Below are positions 28,698-38,334 of a stretch of 64,000 nucleotides of DNA, piece by piece (the first letter of the stretch is position 1; every line of letters starts with the position of its first letter). The DNA comes from Micromonospora tarensis. GTDB lineage: Bacteria; Actinomycetota; Actinomycetes; Mycobacteriales; Micromonosporaceae. A program made the position numbers and the translations under genes. A model generated the notes under the pieces. It searched no databases and was not told the DNA's origin. It saw nothing but the letters and a program-made list of their open reading frames with translations. The stretch spans positions 1 to 64,000 of the forward strand of contig NZ_JAEVHL010000008.1 in NCBI RefSeq assembly GCF_016803395.1, given 5' to 3'.

Positions 28698-29681
28698 TTA
28701 TCTCGACGAAGAACGCGTTGCCGAGACCGCCACGGCGAGCAGGATGATCCCGCCCTGGACGGTCGACCTGAGGGCGCCGGAGACGCCGTAGAAATTCATC
28801 AGGGCGAACAGCAGTTCGAGGGTCAGCGCGCCGAGCATCGCGCCGACCACCGCGCCGCGGCCTCCGCCCAGGGCGACGCCACCGAGGACGACCGCCGTGA
28901 TCGCGCCGAACTCCAGGCCCGCGCCGGCCTGGAACGAGACGCCGCTGTAGCCACCCAGCAGGATCGCCGCCACCGCCGCCGCGAGGCCGCTGAGGATGAA
29001 GGCGATGGTCCGGGTACGCCAGACGCGTACCCCGCTCAACTCGGCGGTGCGCGGGTTGTCACCGACAGCGACAAGCGTCCGGCCGAAGTCGGAGCGCATC
29101 AGCAGCACGGCCGCCACCGCCAGCACCACTAGGACCAGCAGCGCGTACGGCACCCGGCCGAGCAGCGGCACGTCCTCGAAGGCCCGCCGGCCGAACCGCC
29201 GGAACTCCTCGGAGAGCCCACCCTTCGGGGCGCCGTCGGACCACAGGTAGACCGCGCCGACGAGGATCAGGAACATGCCCAGGGTGGTGATGAACGACGG
29301 CACCCGCAGCCGGGTGGTGACCAGGCCGTTGACCAGCCCGACCAGGGCTCCGAAGGCGAGCAGGAGCAGCACCACCGGCCAGGTGCGCGCCGGGTCGCTG
29401 TCGATCAGCCGGGCGGCGACCACCACCTGCGCGGTGACCAGCGAGCCGACCGAGAGGTCGAACTCGCCGGAGACGATCACGAAGTACTGGCCGGCGGCGA
29501 GCAGGATGATCGGCGCCGAGCGACCGAGGAAGGACATCAGCGACGGCGGGGCGAGGAAGTCGGGCTGCCGAATGCCGACTAGCACCAGCAACACCGCGAG
29601 GATCAGCAGGATCGGCAGGACGCCCCCGGGGCGGACCCGGGGAAGACGCAGCGGCAGGGAACGGGGCTGGACGGTCTGCAT
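28698..29681 (-). CDS. Monosaccharide ABC transporter permease (RbsC-like)
   Basis: A 327-residue membrane protein with eight to ten hydrophobic segments. The RbsC signatures GEFDLSVGSLVTAQVV and VVLGGVALGGGRGAVVGAML are present. The ATG 29681 is preferred over upstream in-frame codons because it sits at the stop of the neighbouring permease. Two non-identical permeases in one cluster suggest a heterodimeric channel. Confidence 0.93.
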   Translation of the reverse strand: MQTVQPRSLPLRLPRVRPGGVLPILLILAVLLVLVGIRQPDFLAPPSLMSFLGRSAPIILLAAGQYFVIVSGEFDLSVGSLVTAQVVVAARLIDSDPARTWPVVLLLLAFGALVGLVNGLVTTRLRVPSFITTLGMFLILVGAVYLWSDGAPKGGLSEEFRRFGRRAFEDVPLLGRVPYALLVLVVLAVAAVLLMRSDFGRTLVAVGDNPRTAELSGVRVWRTRTIAFILSGLAAAVAAILLGGYSGVSFQAGAGLEFGAITAVVLGGVALGGGRGAVVGAMLGALTLELLFALMNFYGVSGALRSTVQGGIILLAVAVSATRSSSR

Positions 29682-29683
29682 GG

Positions 29684-30655
29684 CTAGGCCGCCTTTCGCA
29701 TGGCCCGGCGGGCGTAGACGGCGACCGCGGCGATGATGATGGCGCCCCGGATCACCTGCTTGAAGAAGGCGTCGACCTCGAGCTGGTTGAAGATGGCATC
29801 GATGCTGGCGAGCAGCAGCACCCCGCCGACGGTGCCGACGACGCCGCCGCGCCCACCGGCGAGGGCGGTCCCGCCGATCACCACGGCGGCGATCGACTCC
29901 AGGTCGTAGAGGCCCTCGGTGCCGACCCGGGGCGCGCCCGAGCCGAGGCGACTGGCGAGGTAGATGCCGGCGAGCCCGGCACACATCGAGCACAGCATGT
30001 GGGCGGTGACGAGGACCCGGTCGTTGCGGACGCCGGAGAGCCGGGCTACCTCCGGGTCTCCGCCGACGGCGATCAGATGGTGGCCGAAGCGGGTCCGGGA
30101 CAGCGCGAACCAGGCCGCCGCGGTCACCGCGACCAGCAGCAGGAACGACACCGGCACCGGGCCGACCCGCTGGTAGCCGAGCGACTGCACGAGCGAGGGA
30201 GCGGTGGTGCCGGCCGGGCCGTCGTAGCCGTTGTCGAGGTAGCCCTTGAGCAGCAGCCCCACCCCGAGGGTCGCGATGAACGCGTTGACCCGGAGCTTGG
30301 TGACGAGAAGCCCGTTGAACAGTCCGATGCCGGCGCTGACGGCGAGCACCAGGCCGATCGCCGGCAGCACCGCGCCGTCACTGCCGTTCATCGTCTCGGC
30401 GGCGACGAGGGTGCTGAGGCTGATCACGTACGCCACCGAGAGGTCGAGGGAACCGCCCAGGATGACCAGGGTCTGACCGACGGCGACGAGGCCGAGGCCG
30501 GCGGCGACGTGCAGCAGGCTCACCGTGGTGGACTGGTTGAAGAGCTGACCCCCGTCGAGCAGGACGACCAGCCAGCCGATCGCGAGGGTGAGGGTCAGGG
30601 CCACGAAGACGCCCGGTACCGGGCGGCGGGCCGGCAGGAGCGACAGGGCGCTCAC
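29684..30655 (-). CDS. Monosaccharide ABC transporter permease (RbsC-like), second subunit
   Basis: A 323-residue paralogue of the next permease with the motifs GGSLDLSVAYVISLSTLVA and VIGGTALAGGRGGVVGTVGG. The GTG start (30655) lies inside the first copy of a 59-bp tandem repeat, about 114 bp after the ATPase stop. Eight or more membrane helices are predicted by hydropathy. It would pair with the downstream permease. Confidence 0.93.
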   Translation of the reverse strand: MSALSLLPARRPVPGVFVALTLTLAIGWLVVLLDGGQLFNQSTTVSLLHVAAGLGLVAVGQTLVILGGSLDLSVAYVISLSTLVAAETMNGSDGAVLPAIGLVLAVSAGIGLFNGLLVTKLRVNAFIATLGVGLLLKGYLDNGYDGPAGTTAPSLVQSLGYQRVGPVPVSFLLLVAVTAAAWFALSRTRFGHHLIAVGGDPEVARLSGVRNDRVLVTAHMLCSMCAGLAGIYLASRLGSGAPRVGTEGLYDLESIAAVVIGGTALAGGRGGVVGTVGGVLLLASIDAIFNQLEVDAFFKQVIRGAIIIAAVAVYARRAMRKAA

Positions 30656-30773
30656 TGGGCCATCTCCGTTCGCGACTGCGGGGCTCGCAAACCCGGCTCA
30701 CTCCTCGCGCTCACTGGGCCATCTCCGTTCGCGACTGCGGGGCTCGCAAACCCGGCTCACTCATCGCGCTCAC
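30648..30773. repeat. 59-bp tandem duplication at the ATPase/permease junction
   Basis: Copies 30648-30706 and 30707-30765 differ by one base, and 30766-30773 starts a third copy. The third start coincides with the ATPase stop (TGAGCG) and the first with the permease start (GTGAGCG). An original overlap of stop and start codons would have been separated by insertion of the repeat. The unit resembles a junction element I recall from Micromonospora-type genomes. Confidence 0.85.
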
Positions 30774-32281
30774 GCGGCGGCCTCCCGGACGGTGCCGACC
30801 GCCAGTGCCATGACGTCCTCCTCGGTCGCGCCGGCGGGCAACTCGCCCGCGATCCGACCGTCCCGCATGACGACGATCCGATCGCTCATTCCCAGCAGCT
30901 CCGGCAGGTCGGACGAGATCATCAGCACGGCCGCGCCGTCCTGGGCGAGGCGGCGGATGAGATTGTGGATGGCGGATTTGGCGCCCACGTCGATGCCCCG
31001 GGTCGGCTCGTCGAAGAGCAGGATCCGTGGGTTGAGCGCGAGCCAGCGGGCCAGCACGACCTTCTGCTGGTTTCCGCCGGACAGGAAGCGGATCTCCTGG
31101 TCGTCGCCGGCGGCGCGGACCTCGACGGCGGCGAGCAGCTCGCGTACCCGTTCGGTGCGGGCCGCGTGACCGGACCGCGCCGCGAACACGGCCCGGCTGG
31201 CGAGCAACGCGTTGTCGAGCACGGACTGCCGGGGGACGATCCCCTCAGCCTTGCGGTCCTCGGTGACGTAGGCGATGCCGGCACGCATCGCGGCCCGGGG
31301 CGAGCGCAGCCGGACCGGTTTGCCGGCGAGGGTCACCTCGCCGGTGCTGAACGGGGACACCCCGAAGAGCGCACGGGCCAGCGCCGACCGCCCGGAGCCC
31401 TGTAGGCCGCCGATGCCGAGCACCTGGCCGGCGCGCAGTTCGAGGCTCACTCCGCGCAGCTTCCGGTTGCCCGCGTCCCGGACGCTCAGTCGGACCGGAC
31501 CAGGGTCGTCGGCGTCGGCCCGGTCCGGGTAGTAGCTGGACAGTTCCCGGCCGACCATGTGCCGGACCAACTCGTCGGCGGTGGCGTCGGCGGTGTCCAC
31601 AGTGGTGACCCGGCGGCCGTCCTTGAGCACGGTGATCCGGCCGGACAGGTCGAAGACCTCGGCGAGCCGGTGCGAGACGTAGAGCAGGCCGATCCCCCGC
31701 TCCTGGAGTCGACGCACCAACCCGTAGAGCAACTCGACCTCGTGGTCGGCCAGCGCGGCGGTCGGCTCGTCCATGATGAGCAGCCGCGCGTCCAGGGCGA
31801 GCGCCTTGGCGATCTCGACGACCTGCTGCTGGGCGACACCGAGCTGCCCCACCCGGGCGTCGGCCGGCAACGCGGTCTCGCCGATCGAGGCGAGCAGCTG
31901 CCGGGTGCGGTCCAGCATGCCCCGACGGTCGACCAGCCCACGGCGGACCGGCTCGTGCCCGAGGTAGACGTTCTCCGCGACGGTGCGCTCCGGAAGGAGG
32001 TTGAACTCCTGGTGGATGATCCCGACGCCGGCCCGCTGCGCGTCGCGCGGGCCACGGAAGGTACGCGGCTCACCGGCGAACTCGACGGTGCCCTCGTCCG
32101 GGGTGTAGCCGCCGGAGACGATCTTCATAAGGGTCGACTTGCCGGCACCGTTCTCACCGACGACGGCGTGCACCTCGCCCGGCGCGACGTCGAGGTCGAC
32201 ACCGTCGAGAACGCGTACCCCGAGGAAGGACTTGCCGATGCCGCGAAGGGTGAGTAACGGCACCGGCCGTGGGTCTGACAT
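30770..32281 (-). CDS. Monosaccharide ABC transporter ATPase with two nucleotide-binding domains (RbsA/MglA-like)
   Basis: A 503-residue cytosolic protein. Domain 1 has the Walker A GENGAGKSTLMK and Walker B RLLIMDEPTAAL; the signature stretch between them is LGVAQQQVVEIAKAL. Domain 2 has GLQGSGRSALARALF in the Walker A position, lacking the Lys-Ser/Thr pair, plus FLSGGNQQKVVLARWL and ILLFDEPTRGIDVG. The degenerate second P-loop is usual for this family. ATG 32281 is favoured by GAGGG upstream. It is the first gene of the operon. Confidence 0.95.
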   Translation of the reverse strand: MSDPRPVPLLTLRGIGKSFLGVRVLDGVDLDVAPGEVHAVVGENGAGKSTLMKIVSGGYTPDEGTVEFAGEPRTFRGPRDAQRAGVGIIHQEFNLLPERTVAENVYLGHEPVRRGLVDRRGMLDRTRQLLASIGETALPADARVGQLGVAQQQVVEIAKALALDARLLIMDEPTAALADHEVELLYGLVRRLQERGIGLLYVSHRLAEVFDLSGRITVLKDGRRVTTVDTADATADELVRHMVGRELSSYYPDRADADDPGPVRLSVRDAGNRKLRGVSLELRAGQVLGIGGLQGSGRSALARALFGVSPFSTGEVTLAGKPVRLRSPRAAMRAGIAYVTEDRKAEGIVPRQSVLDNALLASRAVFAARSGHAARTERVRELLAAVEVRAAGDDQEIRFLSGGNQQKVVLARWLALNPRILLFDEPTRGIDVGAKSAIHNLIRRLAQDGAAVLMISSDLPELLGMSDRIVVMRDGRIAGELPAGATEEDVMALAVGTVREAAA

Positions 32282-32393
32282 CCCTAGAGCCCTCACAGAT
32301 AGTAGTCATCAACAAGGTTCGATAGGACTCTACGGCGGCTTCGGCGCGCTGGGCATCGAACTTTCGTAGCCATCGACGGATGCTTACGTTCTT

Positions 32394-32406
32394 ATGTTGC
32401 GAACAT
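32394..32406. promoter_or_regulatory. Candidate operator ATGTT-GCG-AACAT
   Basis: A 13-bp inverted repeat with perfect 5-bp arms lies next to a TTGACA box, 113 bp upstream of the ATPase start. It would suit a sugar-responsive repressor, but none is encoded nearby. Confidence 0.45.
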
Positions 32407-32693
32407 TCCCTTGACATCGAGGAAACATCACACGTATGAAGATAGATGTTTGGATGGAGGTCCGCAATCCTCGACTGGGGCTGATTGCCAGGGCCGCAGC
32501 TCGAGCGGCAGAGACGCCGCAGCGAGGGAGTCGATCACGGCCGTCGTCAACCGGGCAGGACGTCGGACGTCACTCAATTAATTGACACTCACCTATTCCT
32601 GGCTCATCCTGAGCCCGTGGATCACCGGACGAGACCCCCAGCAAACATCACGCTGGGTGACGTCCCGCGGGTCTGACTGCCGTCTTCGGCGAG

Positions 32694-32725
32694 CGGCACG
32701 AGGACCGACCACCACCCTCGTGCCG
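32694..32725. terminator. Stem-loop in the leader of the ThuA-like gene
   Basis: A 10-bp perfect stem (CGGCACGAGG at 32694-32703 and its complement at 32716-32725) with a 12-base loop lies about 80 bp before the start codon. It may be an attenuator or a terminator for transcripts from upstream. Confidence 0.4.
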
Positions 32726-32806
32726 TCGCACGCGTCCAGGCACAACCTGACGTGCTGCGGGGCCCGTGGTCGCTATCGGAGTTGCCCGTCCAACCTAGGA
32801 GACGCC

Positions 32807-35800
32807 ATGCGTCGCAACACACTGCTCATCTCAGTGATCGCCGGTCTGTTACTGGCACTCGGGCTCGCGCCACCCGCGTCGGCGGCCCCGGCCTTCCGGG
32901 CCCTGCTGTTCACCAAGACCGCCGGTTACCGGCACGACTCGATCCCCGCCGGGATCGCGATGTTCCAGCAACAGGCGGCGGCCAACAACTTCGAACTGGT
33001 GCAGACCGAGGACTCCAGCGTCTTCACCGCCAGCAACCTGGCGACCTTCGACGTCATCATCATGTTCCAGACCTCCGGCATGGTCTGGACCTCGGCCGCC
33101 CAGCGCCAGGCCGTGGAGGGCTACCTCGCCAGCGGCAAGGGCATCGTCGGCATCCACAACGCCACCGACATGGGTATCGAGAGCGAGTACCCGTGGTGGG
33201 ACCAGACCATCAACGGCGGCGCGCACATGCCCGAGCACTCCCCCGGTGTGCTGCCCGGCACCGCCATCGTCGCCGACAAGCAGCACCCGTCGACGGCCGG
33301 CCTGCCGGACCGGTGGAACCGTAGCGAGGAGTGGTACAACTTCGACGCCAACCCGCGCGGCAACGTGCACGTGCTGGTGACCGCCGACGAGCGCACCTAC
33401 AACCCGGGATCCCGGGCGATGGGCCCGGACCACCCGATCTCCTGGTGCCGCAACGCCGGCGGTGGGCGGGTGTGGGCCACCGCGATGGGCCACGCGATCG
33501 ACTCCTACAGCGAGACGAACTTCCGTAACCACGTGCTCGGCGGAGTGCGGTGGGCGGCCGGCAACGTGGCCGGCGACTGTGGCGGCACCGTCTGGGGCAA
33601 CTTCGAGAAGCGCACCCTCGACGACAACACCGTCGACCCGATGGCGATGGGGGTGGCGCCGGACGGCCGCGTCTTCTATGTAGAGCGCGGCGGCCAGGTG
33701 AAGATCTTCAAGCCCTCCACCAACAGCACCGTGACCGCCGGCACGCTCAGCGTCTACACCGGCGGCGAGGACGGCCTCACCGGCATGGCGCTGGACCCCA
33801 ACTTCGCCAGCAACGGGTACATCTACCTGTACCACTCACCGGCCAGCAGCAGCACCGACGTCAACCGGGTCTCCCGCTACACGGTCAGCGGTGACACGCT
33901 GAACACGTCCAGCGGTGTGACGATCATCGACATCCCGGCGTACCGGGACCGCACGTTCCCGGAGCCCGGCCACACCGGCGGGTACATCGAGTTCGGCCCG
34001 GACGGCAACCTCTTCATCGGCACCGGCGACGACACGCCGCCGAACCTCGACCCGAACTGGCAGGGCTACGCCCCGCTGGACTGGCGCTCGGGCAAGTCCA
34101 ACCTGGACGCCGCCCGCAGCGCCGGTAACACCAACGACCTGCGCGGCAAGCTGCTGCGCATTCGCCCGTCGGCCAGCGGCGGCTACACCATCCCGAGCGG
34201 CAACCTCTACCCGCAGGGCACGGCGCAGACCAAGCCGGAAATCTACGCGATGGGCTTCCGCAACCCGTTCCGCTTCTCCATCGACCCGGCCAACGGTTGG
34301 GTCTACCTGGCCGACTACGGACCGGACCGGAACCCACCCACCACCAACCGGGGCCCCGAGGGCCTGGTCGAGCTCAACGTGATCAAGACGCCCGGCAACT
34401 ACGGCTGGCCGTTCTGCCACGTGACAACCAGCCGTACGCGCCGTACAACCCGGACACCGGCGTGGTCGGCGCGAAGTTCAACTGCTCGGCACCGGTCAAC
34501 AACTCGCCCAACAACACCGGCCTGACCAACCTGAAGCCGGTCGTGGCACCCAACATCTGGTACGGCTACGGCACCTCGCCGACCTTCCCGGAGCTGGGCT
34601 CCGGCGGCTCGGCGCCGATGGGTGGGCCGGTCTACCGGTACGACCCGGCGAACACCTCCGCGACGAAGTTCCCGGCCTACTACGACGGCGTGCACTTCTT
34701 CTACGAGTGGGCGCGTAACTACGTCAAGGAGGTGCACTTCGACTCCTCCTCGGCAGTGACCCGCACCAACCCGTTCCTGCCCAACACGCGGTTCAACAAG
34801 CCGATGGACATGGAGTTCGGCAAGGACGGCTCGCTCTACCTGCTGGAGTGGGGCACCAACTTCGGTGGCGGCAACAGCGACTCCGGGCTCTACCGGATCG
34901 ACTACATCCAGGGCGGTCGGTCGCCGATCGCCAAGGCCACCGGCACGCCGACCAGTGGTAGCGCACCGCTCACCGTCCAGTTCAGCAGCGCCGGCACTGC
35001 CGACCCGGACCCGGGCAACACGCTGAGCTACCAGTGGACGTTCGGTGACGGCACCACCTCCACCGCTGCCAACCCGTCGAAGGTGTACACCGCCAACGGC
35101 AACTACACAGCGCAGTTGAAGGTCACCGACAACACCGGCAAGACAGGCTTCGCCAACGTCCAGATCACCGTCGGCAACAGCGCGCCGGTGCTCACCATCA
35201 CCACCCCGCCCAACGGAGGCATGCTCACCTTCGGCGACCGGGTGCCGTACCAGATCACGGTGACCGACCCGGACGGCGGAACCGTCGACTGCTCGAAGGT
35301 GTTCCTCAACCCGGCGCTGGGTCACGACGACCACGCGCACGAGACCACCGAGTACCCGGGCTGCTCGGGGACCATCTCCACCGACCTGCTCGGTGGCCAC
35401 CCCGACGGCGCCAACCTGTTCTACGTGCTGAACGCCCGGTACACCGACAGCGGCGGTGCGGGGGGCGCGGCCCCGCTCACCGGCACCGCGCAGGCGATCC
35501 TGCAACCGAAGCACAAGCAGTCCGAGTACTTCAGCAGCCAGTCCGGCATCCGGGTCGTCGACCAGGCCGCCGCGGAGAGCACCAAGCGCGTCGGTGACAT
35601 CTCCACCAACGACTGGATCGCGTTCAGCCCGATGAGCCTGTCCGGCATCTCGACCGTCAGTTACCGGCTGTCGTCGCCGTCCGGGGGCGGCTCGATCGAG
35701 CTGCGCGCCGACTCGCCGACCGGCACGCTGCTGGCCACCACGACGGTGCCCAGCACCGGTGGTTGGGACAACTACCAGTCCACCACACCGGTGAGCGTCG

Positions 35801-36357
35801 CCGCCCTCAGCGGGACGCACACGCTCTACATGGTGTTCAAGAACAGCAGCAACTCGTTCGATCTGGACTCGCACACCTTCGGCGGCAACGGCGTCGGCGT
35901 ACCCGGCACCGGCACCGGCGGTGGCCTGGCGGGTAAGACCTACACGGTCACCGCCCAGCACAGCAACAAGCTGATGGACGTCAGCGGGGTCTCCACCGCC
36001 GACGGCGCCCAGATCACCCAGTGGGCGGCCACCGGCGGCAACAACCAGAAGTGGCAGGCGGTCGACGCGGGCAGCGGTGCGGTCTACCTCAAGGCGCTGC
36101 ACAGCGGCAAGTGCGTCGAGGTGGTGGGCAGCTCCACCGCGGCGGGCGCCTTCCTCCAGCAGGCCACCTGCAACAACGGCAACCAGCAGAAGTTCACCGC
36201 GACCGCGACCGGAACCTCCGGCGTGTACACGGTGCGCAGCGTGCTGAGCGGGCTCTGCGTGGACGTCAACGGCGCGTCCACCGCCGACGGCGCCCGGCTG
36301 TTGCAGTGGACCTGCCACAGCGCCACCAACCAGCAGTGGCGGTTCACCGCGGTGTGA
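32807..36357 (+). CDS. Large secreted ThuA / PQQ-glucose-dehydrogenase-like / PKD / CBM13 protein (frameshifted)
   Basis: About 1183 residues after restoring one G near 34421. Order: signal peptide (1-27); ThuA-like glutamine-amidotransferase fold (RALLFTKTAGYRHDSIPAG, VGIHNATDMGIESEYPWW; about 30-260); GSDH/sorbosone-dehydrogenase beta-propeller (YVERGGQVKIFKP, YIEFGPDGNLFIGTGDD, YAMGFRNPFRFSID; about 270-700); PKD domain (SYQWTFGDGTTSTAANPSKV); an Ig/CBM-like stretch with LGHDDHAHE; and a C-terminal ricin-type trefoil. AGGAG precedes the ATG. It is presumably an extracellular sugar-oxidising or binding protein; the reaction is unproven. Not operonic. Confidence 0.88.
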
Positions 36358-36382
36358 CCCGCGGGCTGTCGCGGTAACGCAT

Positions 36383-36438
36383 GACGTCCCGGTCGGGGCC
36401 GGTTTCCGAGGATCGGAGCCGGTCCCGGCCGGGACGTC
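36383..36438. terminator. Terminator between converging genes
   Basis: GACGTCCCGG (36383-36392) pairs with CCGGGACGTC (36429-36438), and the inner GC-rich sequence extends the stem with a mismatch. It separates the ThuA-like gene from the end of the catabolic operon. Confidence 0.65.
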
Positions 36439-36442
36439 GACG

Positions 36443-37447
36443 TCAGCCCGGACGGACCGCCGAGCCCTCAGCCGGCGCGGCGAGCAGCCCGGCCTCGACC
36501 AGGGCGTCCCACAGGGCCTCCGGTACGGCCGCCTCCGACCGTCGCATTGTCTCGGCCACCTGCGACTCGTTGCGGACACCGACCACCGTCGACACCACGG
36601 CCGGGTGCCGCCGGACGAAGGCGAGTGCCGCCTGCGGCAGGGTCACGCCGTACGTCTCACAGACCGCCGCGATCCGCCGCGCCCGCTCGATCACGTCCGC
36701 CGGGGCCTGCTGGTAGTTGTAGACGGCGTCGGCCGGGGGCCGGTCCCGCGAGAGCAGCCCCGAGTTGTAGACGCCCGCGATGACCACGCCCACGCCCCGG
36801 CTGCCGGCGATCGGCAGCAGGTCGTCGGCCGCACCCTGTTCGAGCAGCGTGTACCGCCCGGCGCACATCAGCACGTCGACGTCGGTCTCCCGGACGAACC
36901 GGGCCAGCATCGCCGACTGGTTCATCCCGGCGCCGATGGCGCCCACGACACCCTGGTCGCGCAGGTCGGCCAGGGCGGGCACGGCCTCCCGCGCGGCCTG
37001 TTCCCAGTGGTCGTCCGGGTCGTGCAGGTAGGCGACGTCGATCCGGTCCAGCCCGAGCCGATCCAGGCTGGCCTCGATCGAGCGACGGACGCCGTCCCGG
37101 CTGAAGTCCCACACCCGCCGATGGCTCGCCGGAACGTCGAACCCCTCGGCGTCGCGCAGGTGCGCGTCCTGCGGCGACGGCACCAGCCGCCGCCCCACCT
37201 TCGTCGACACGACGAACTCGTCGCGCGGTCGCTCCCGCAACGCGACGCCGAGGCGCCGCTCGGACAGCCCGAGGCCGTAGTGCGGCGCGGTGTCGAAATA
37301 CCGCACACCCGCCGCCCAGGCCGCGTCGACCGCGACGGCGAACTCCTCGTCCGTCGTCGCCCGGTACAGGTTGCCGCCCTGCGCCGCGCCGAAGCCCAGC
37401 TCGGTGAGGCGTATCGCGGGGCGACGCGGTAGGGACCGCGCCCTCAC
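36443..37447 (-). CDS. Aldo/keto reductase, D-threo-aldose 1-dehydrogenase-like
   Basis: A 334-residue cytosolic NAD(P)-dependent TIM barrel. Catalytic tetrad candidates are Asp and Tyr in YFDTAPHYGLGLSERRLG, Lys in EFVVSTKVGRRLV and His in VAYLHDPDDHWEQ. The similarity pattern is that of L-fucose/D-arabinose dehydrogenases, which oxidise the aldose to its lactone, the first step of the pathway. Its GTG overlaps the stop of the lactonase gene (GTGA). It is the last gene of the operon. Confidence 0.88.
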   Translation of the reverse strand: MRARSLPRRPAIRLTELGFGAAQGGNLYRATTDEEFAVAVDAAWAAGVRYFDTAPHYGLGLSERRLGVALRERPRDEFVVSTKVGRRLVPSPQDAHLRDAEGFDVPASHRRVWDFSRDGVRRSIEASLDRLGLDRIDVAYLHDPDDHWEQAAREAVPALADLRDQGVVGAIGAGMNQSAMLARFVRETDVDVLMCAGRYTLLEQGAADDLLPIAGSRGVGVVIAGVYNSGLLSRDRPPADAVYNYQQAPADVIERARRIAAVCETYGVTLPQAALAFVRRHPAVVSTVVGVRNESQVAETMRRSEAAVPEALWDALVEAGLLAAPAEGSAVRPG

Positions 37448-38334
37448 GACGAGCCCAGCCGGTAGACCCGGCGGGCCGTGTCGCCCCAGACCGGCGCCTG
37501 CTCGGCCACGTCGTGGTCACCCAGCAGCTCGGCCAACGCCTCCACCCACCGCGCGTACGAGCTGGCCAGCAGACAGACCGGCCAGTCCGAGCCGAACATC
37601 AGCCGGCCCGGCCCGAACGCCTCGACGGCGTCCTCGACGGCGGGGCGCAGGTCCGCCGGCGTCCAGTGCGCCTGCCGCACCTCCGTCACCAGCCCGGAGA
37701 GCTTCGCCGTCGTGTTCGGGGCGGCCGCCAACGCCCGCAGGTCCCGACTCCAGTCCGCCACCTCGGGGCGGCCCAGCGCGGGCTTGCCCAGGTGATCGAG
37801 GACGAAGCTCACCTCGGGCAGGTCGCGCGCCAGCCGCGTGGCCATCGGGAGCTGGTGCTGGCGGACCAGCAGGTCGAAGACCAGACCGGCGGCGCCCACC
37901 GCCGCGATCCCCCGTCGAACGTCCGGACGGTCCAGGTACGCCGGGTCGGTCTCGGACTGCACGAGGTGGCGGATGCCGACGAGTCGATCCCCACCCGGTC
38001 CGGCCCGGAAGCGGTCGAGGCGGTCCGCGACGTCGTCGGCGGTCAGGTCCACCCAACCGACGACCCCACGGACCAGAGCGTCCTCCGCCGCCATCTCCAG
38101 CAGGTCCACCGTCTCGGTCTCGCTGGCGATGGACTGCACCACCACGGTCTCGGTGACTCCGGCCGCCCGGGCCAGCGGCGCGAGGTCGGCGGGTTCGAAG
38201 TCGGCGTCGATCGCCGCCATGGTCACCGGATCGATCCACGGCTGCGGGTGCCGTGCGCGGACCCAGAGGTGGTGGTGTGCGTCGACGATTCCGGTTCGCC
38301 GGGGCACCTGCCCGCCCGTCACCGGCCCAGCCAT
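37444..38334 (-). CDS. Amidohydrolase-2 family sugar lactonase
   Basis: A 296-residue metal-dependent TIM-barrel hydrolase. The HxH-type motif is GIVDAHHHLWVRAR and the C-terminal Asp is in RLMFGSDWPVCLL. The internal histidines in VGIRHLVQSE and FVLDHLGKPAL fit the L-fuconolactonase / L-rhamnonolactonase group, which opens the sugar lactone to the acid. The ATG 38334 overlaps the SDR gene by 16 bases; upstream in-frame residues are shadow sequence. This fills step two of the proposed pathway. Confidence 0.87.
   Translation of the reverse strand: MAGPVTGGQVPRRTGIVDAHHHLWVRARHPQPWIDPVTMAAIDADFEPADLAPLARAAGVTETVVVQSIASETETVDLLEMAAEDALVRGVVGWVDLTADDVADRLDRFRAGPGGDRLVGIRHLVQSETDPAYLDRPDVRRGIAAVGAAGLVFDLLVRQHQLPMATRLARDLPEVSFVLDHLGKPALGRPEVADWSRDLRALAAAPNTTAKLSGLVTEVRQAHWTPADLRPAVEDAVEAFGPGRLMFGSDWPVCLLASSYARWVEALAELLGDHDVAEQAPVWGDTARRVYRLGSS

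Larger units (their letters stand above)
32282..32806. other. Divergent intergenic region with regulatory motifs
   Basis: This 525-base stretch lies between the leftward ABC ATPase and the rightward ThuA-like gene. It contains a candidate operator at 32394, a TTGACA box (32411) with TATGAA 18 bp on, a 12-bp palindrome TCAATTAATTGA (32574-32585) and a hairpin at 32694. Short open frames have no conserved sequence. Confidence 0.6.
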
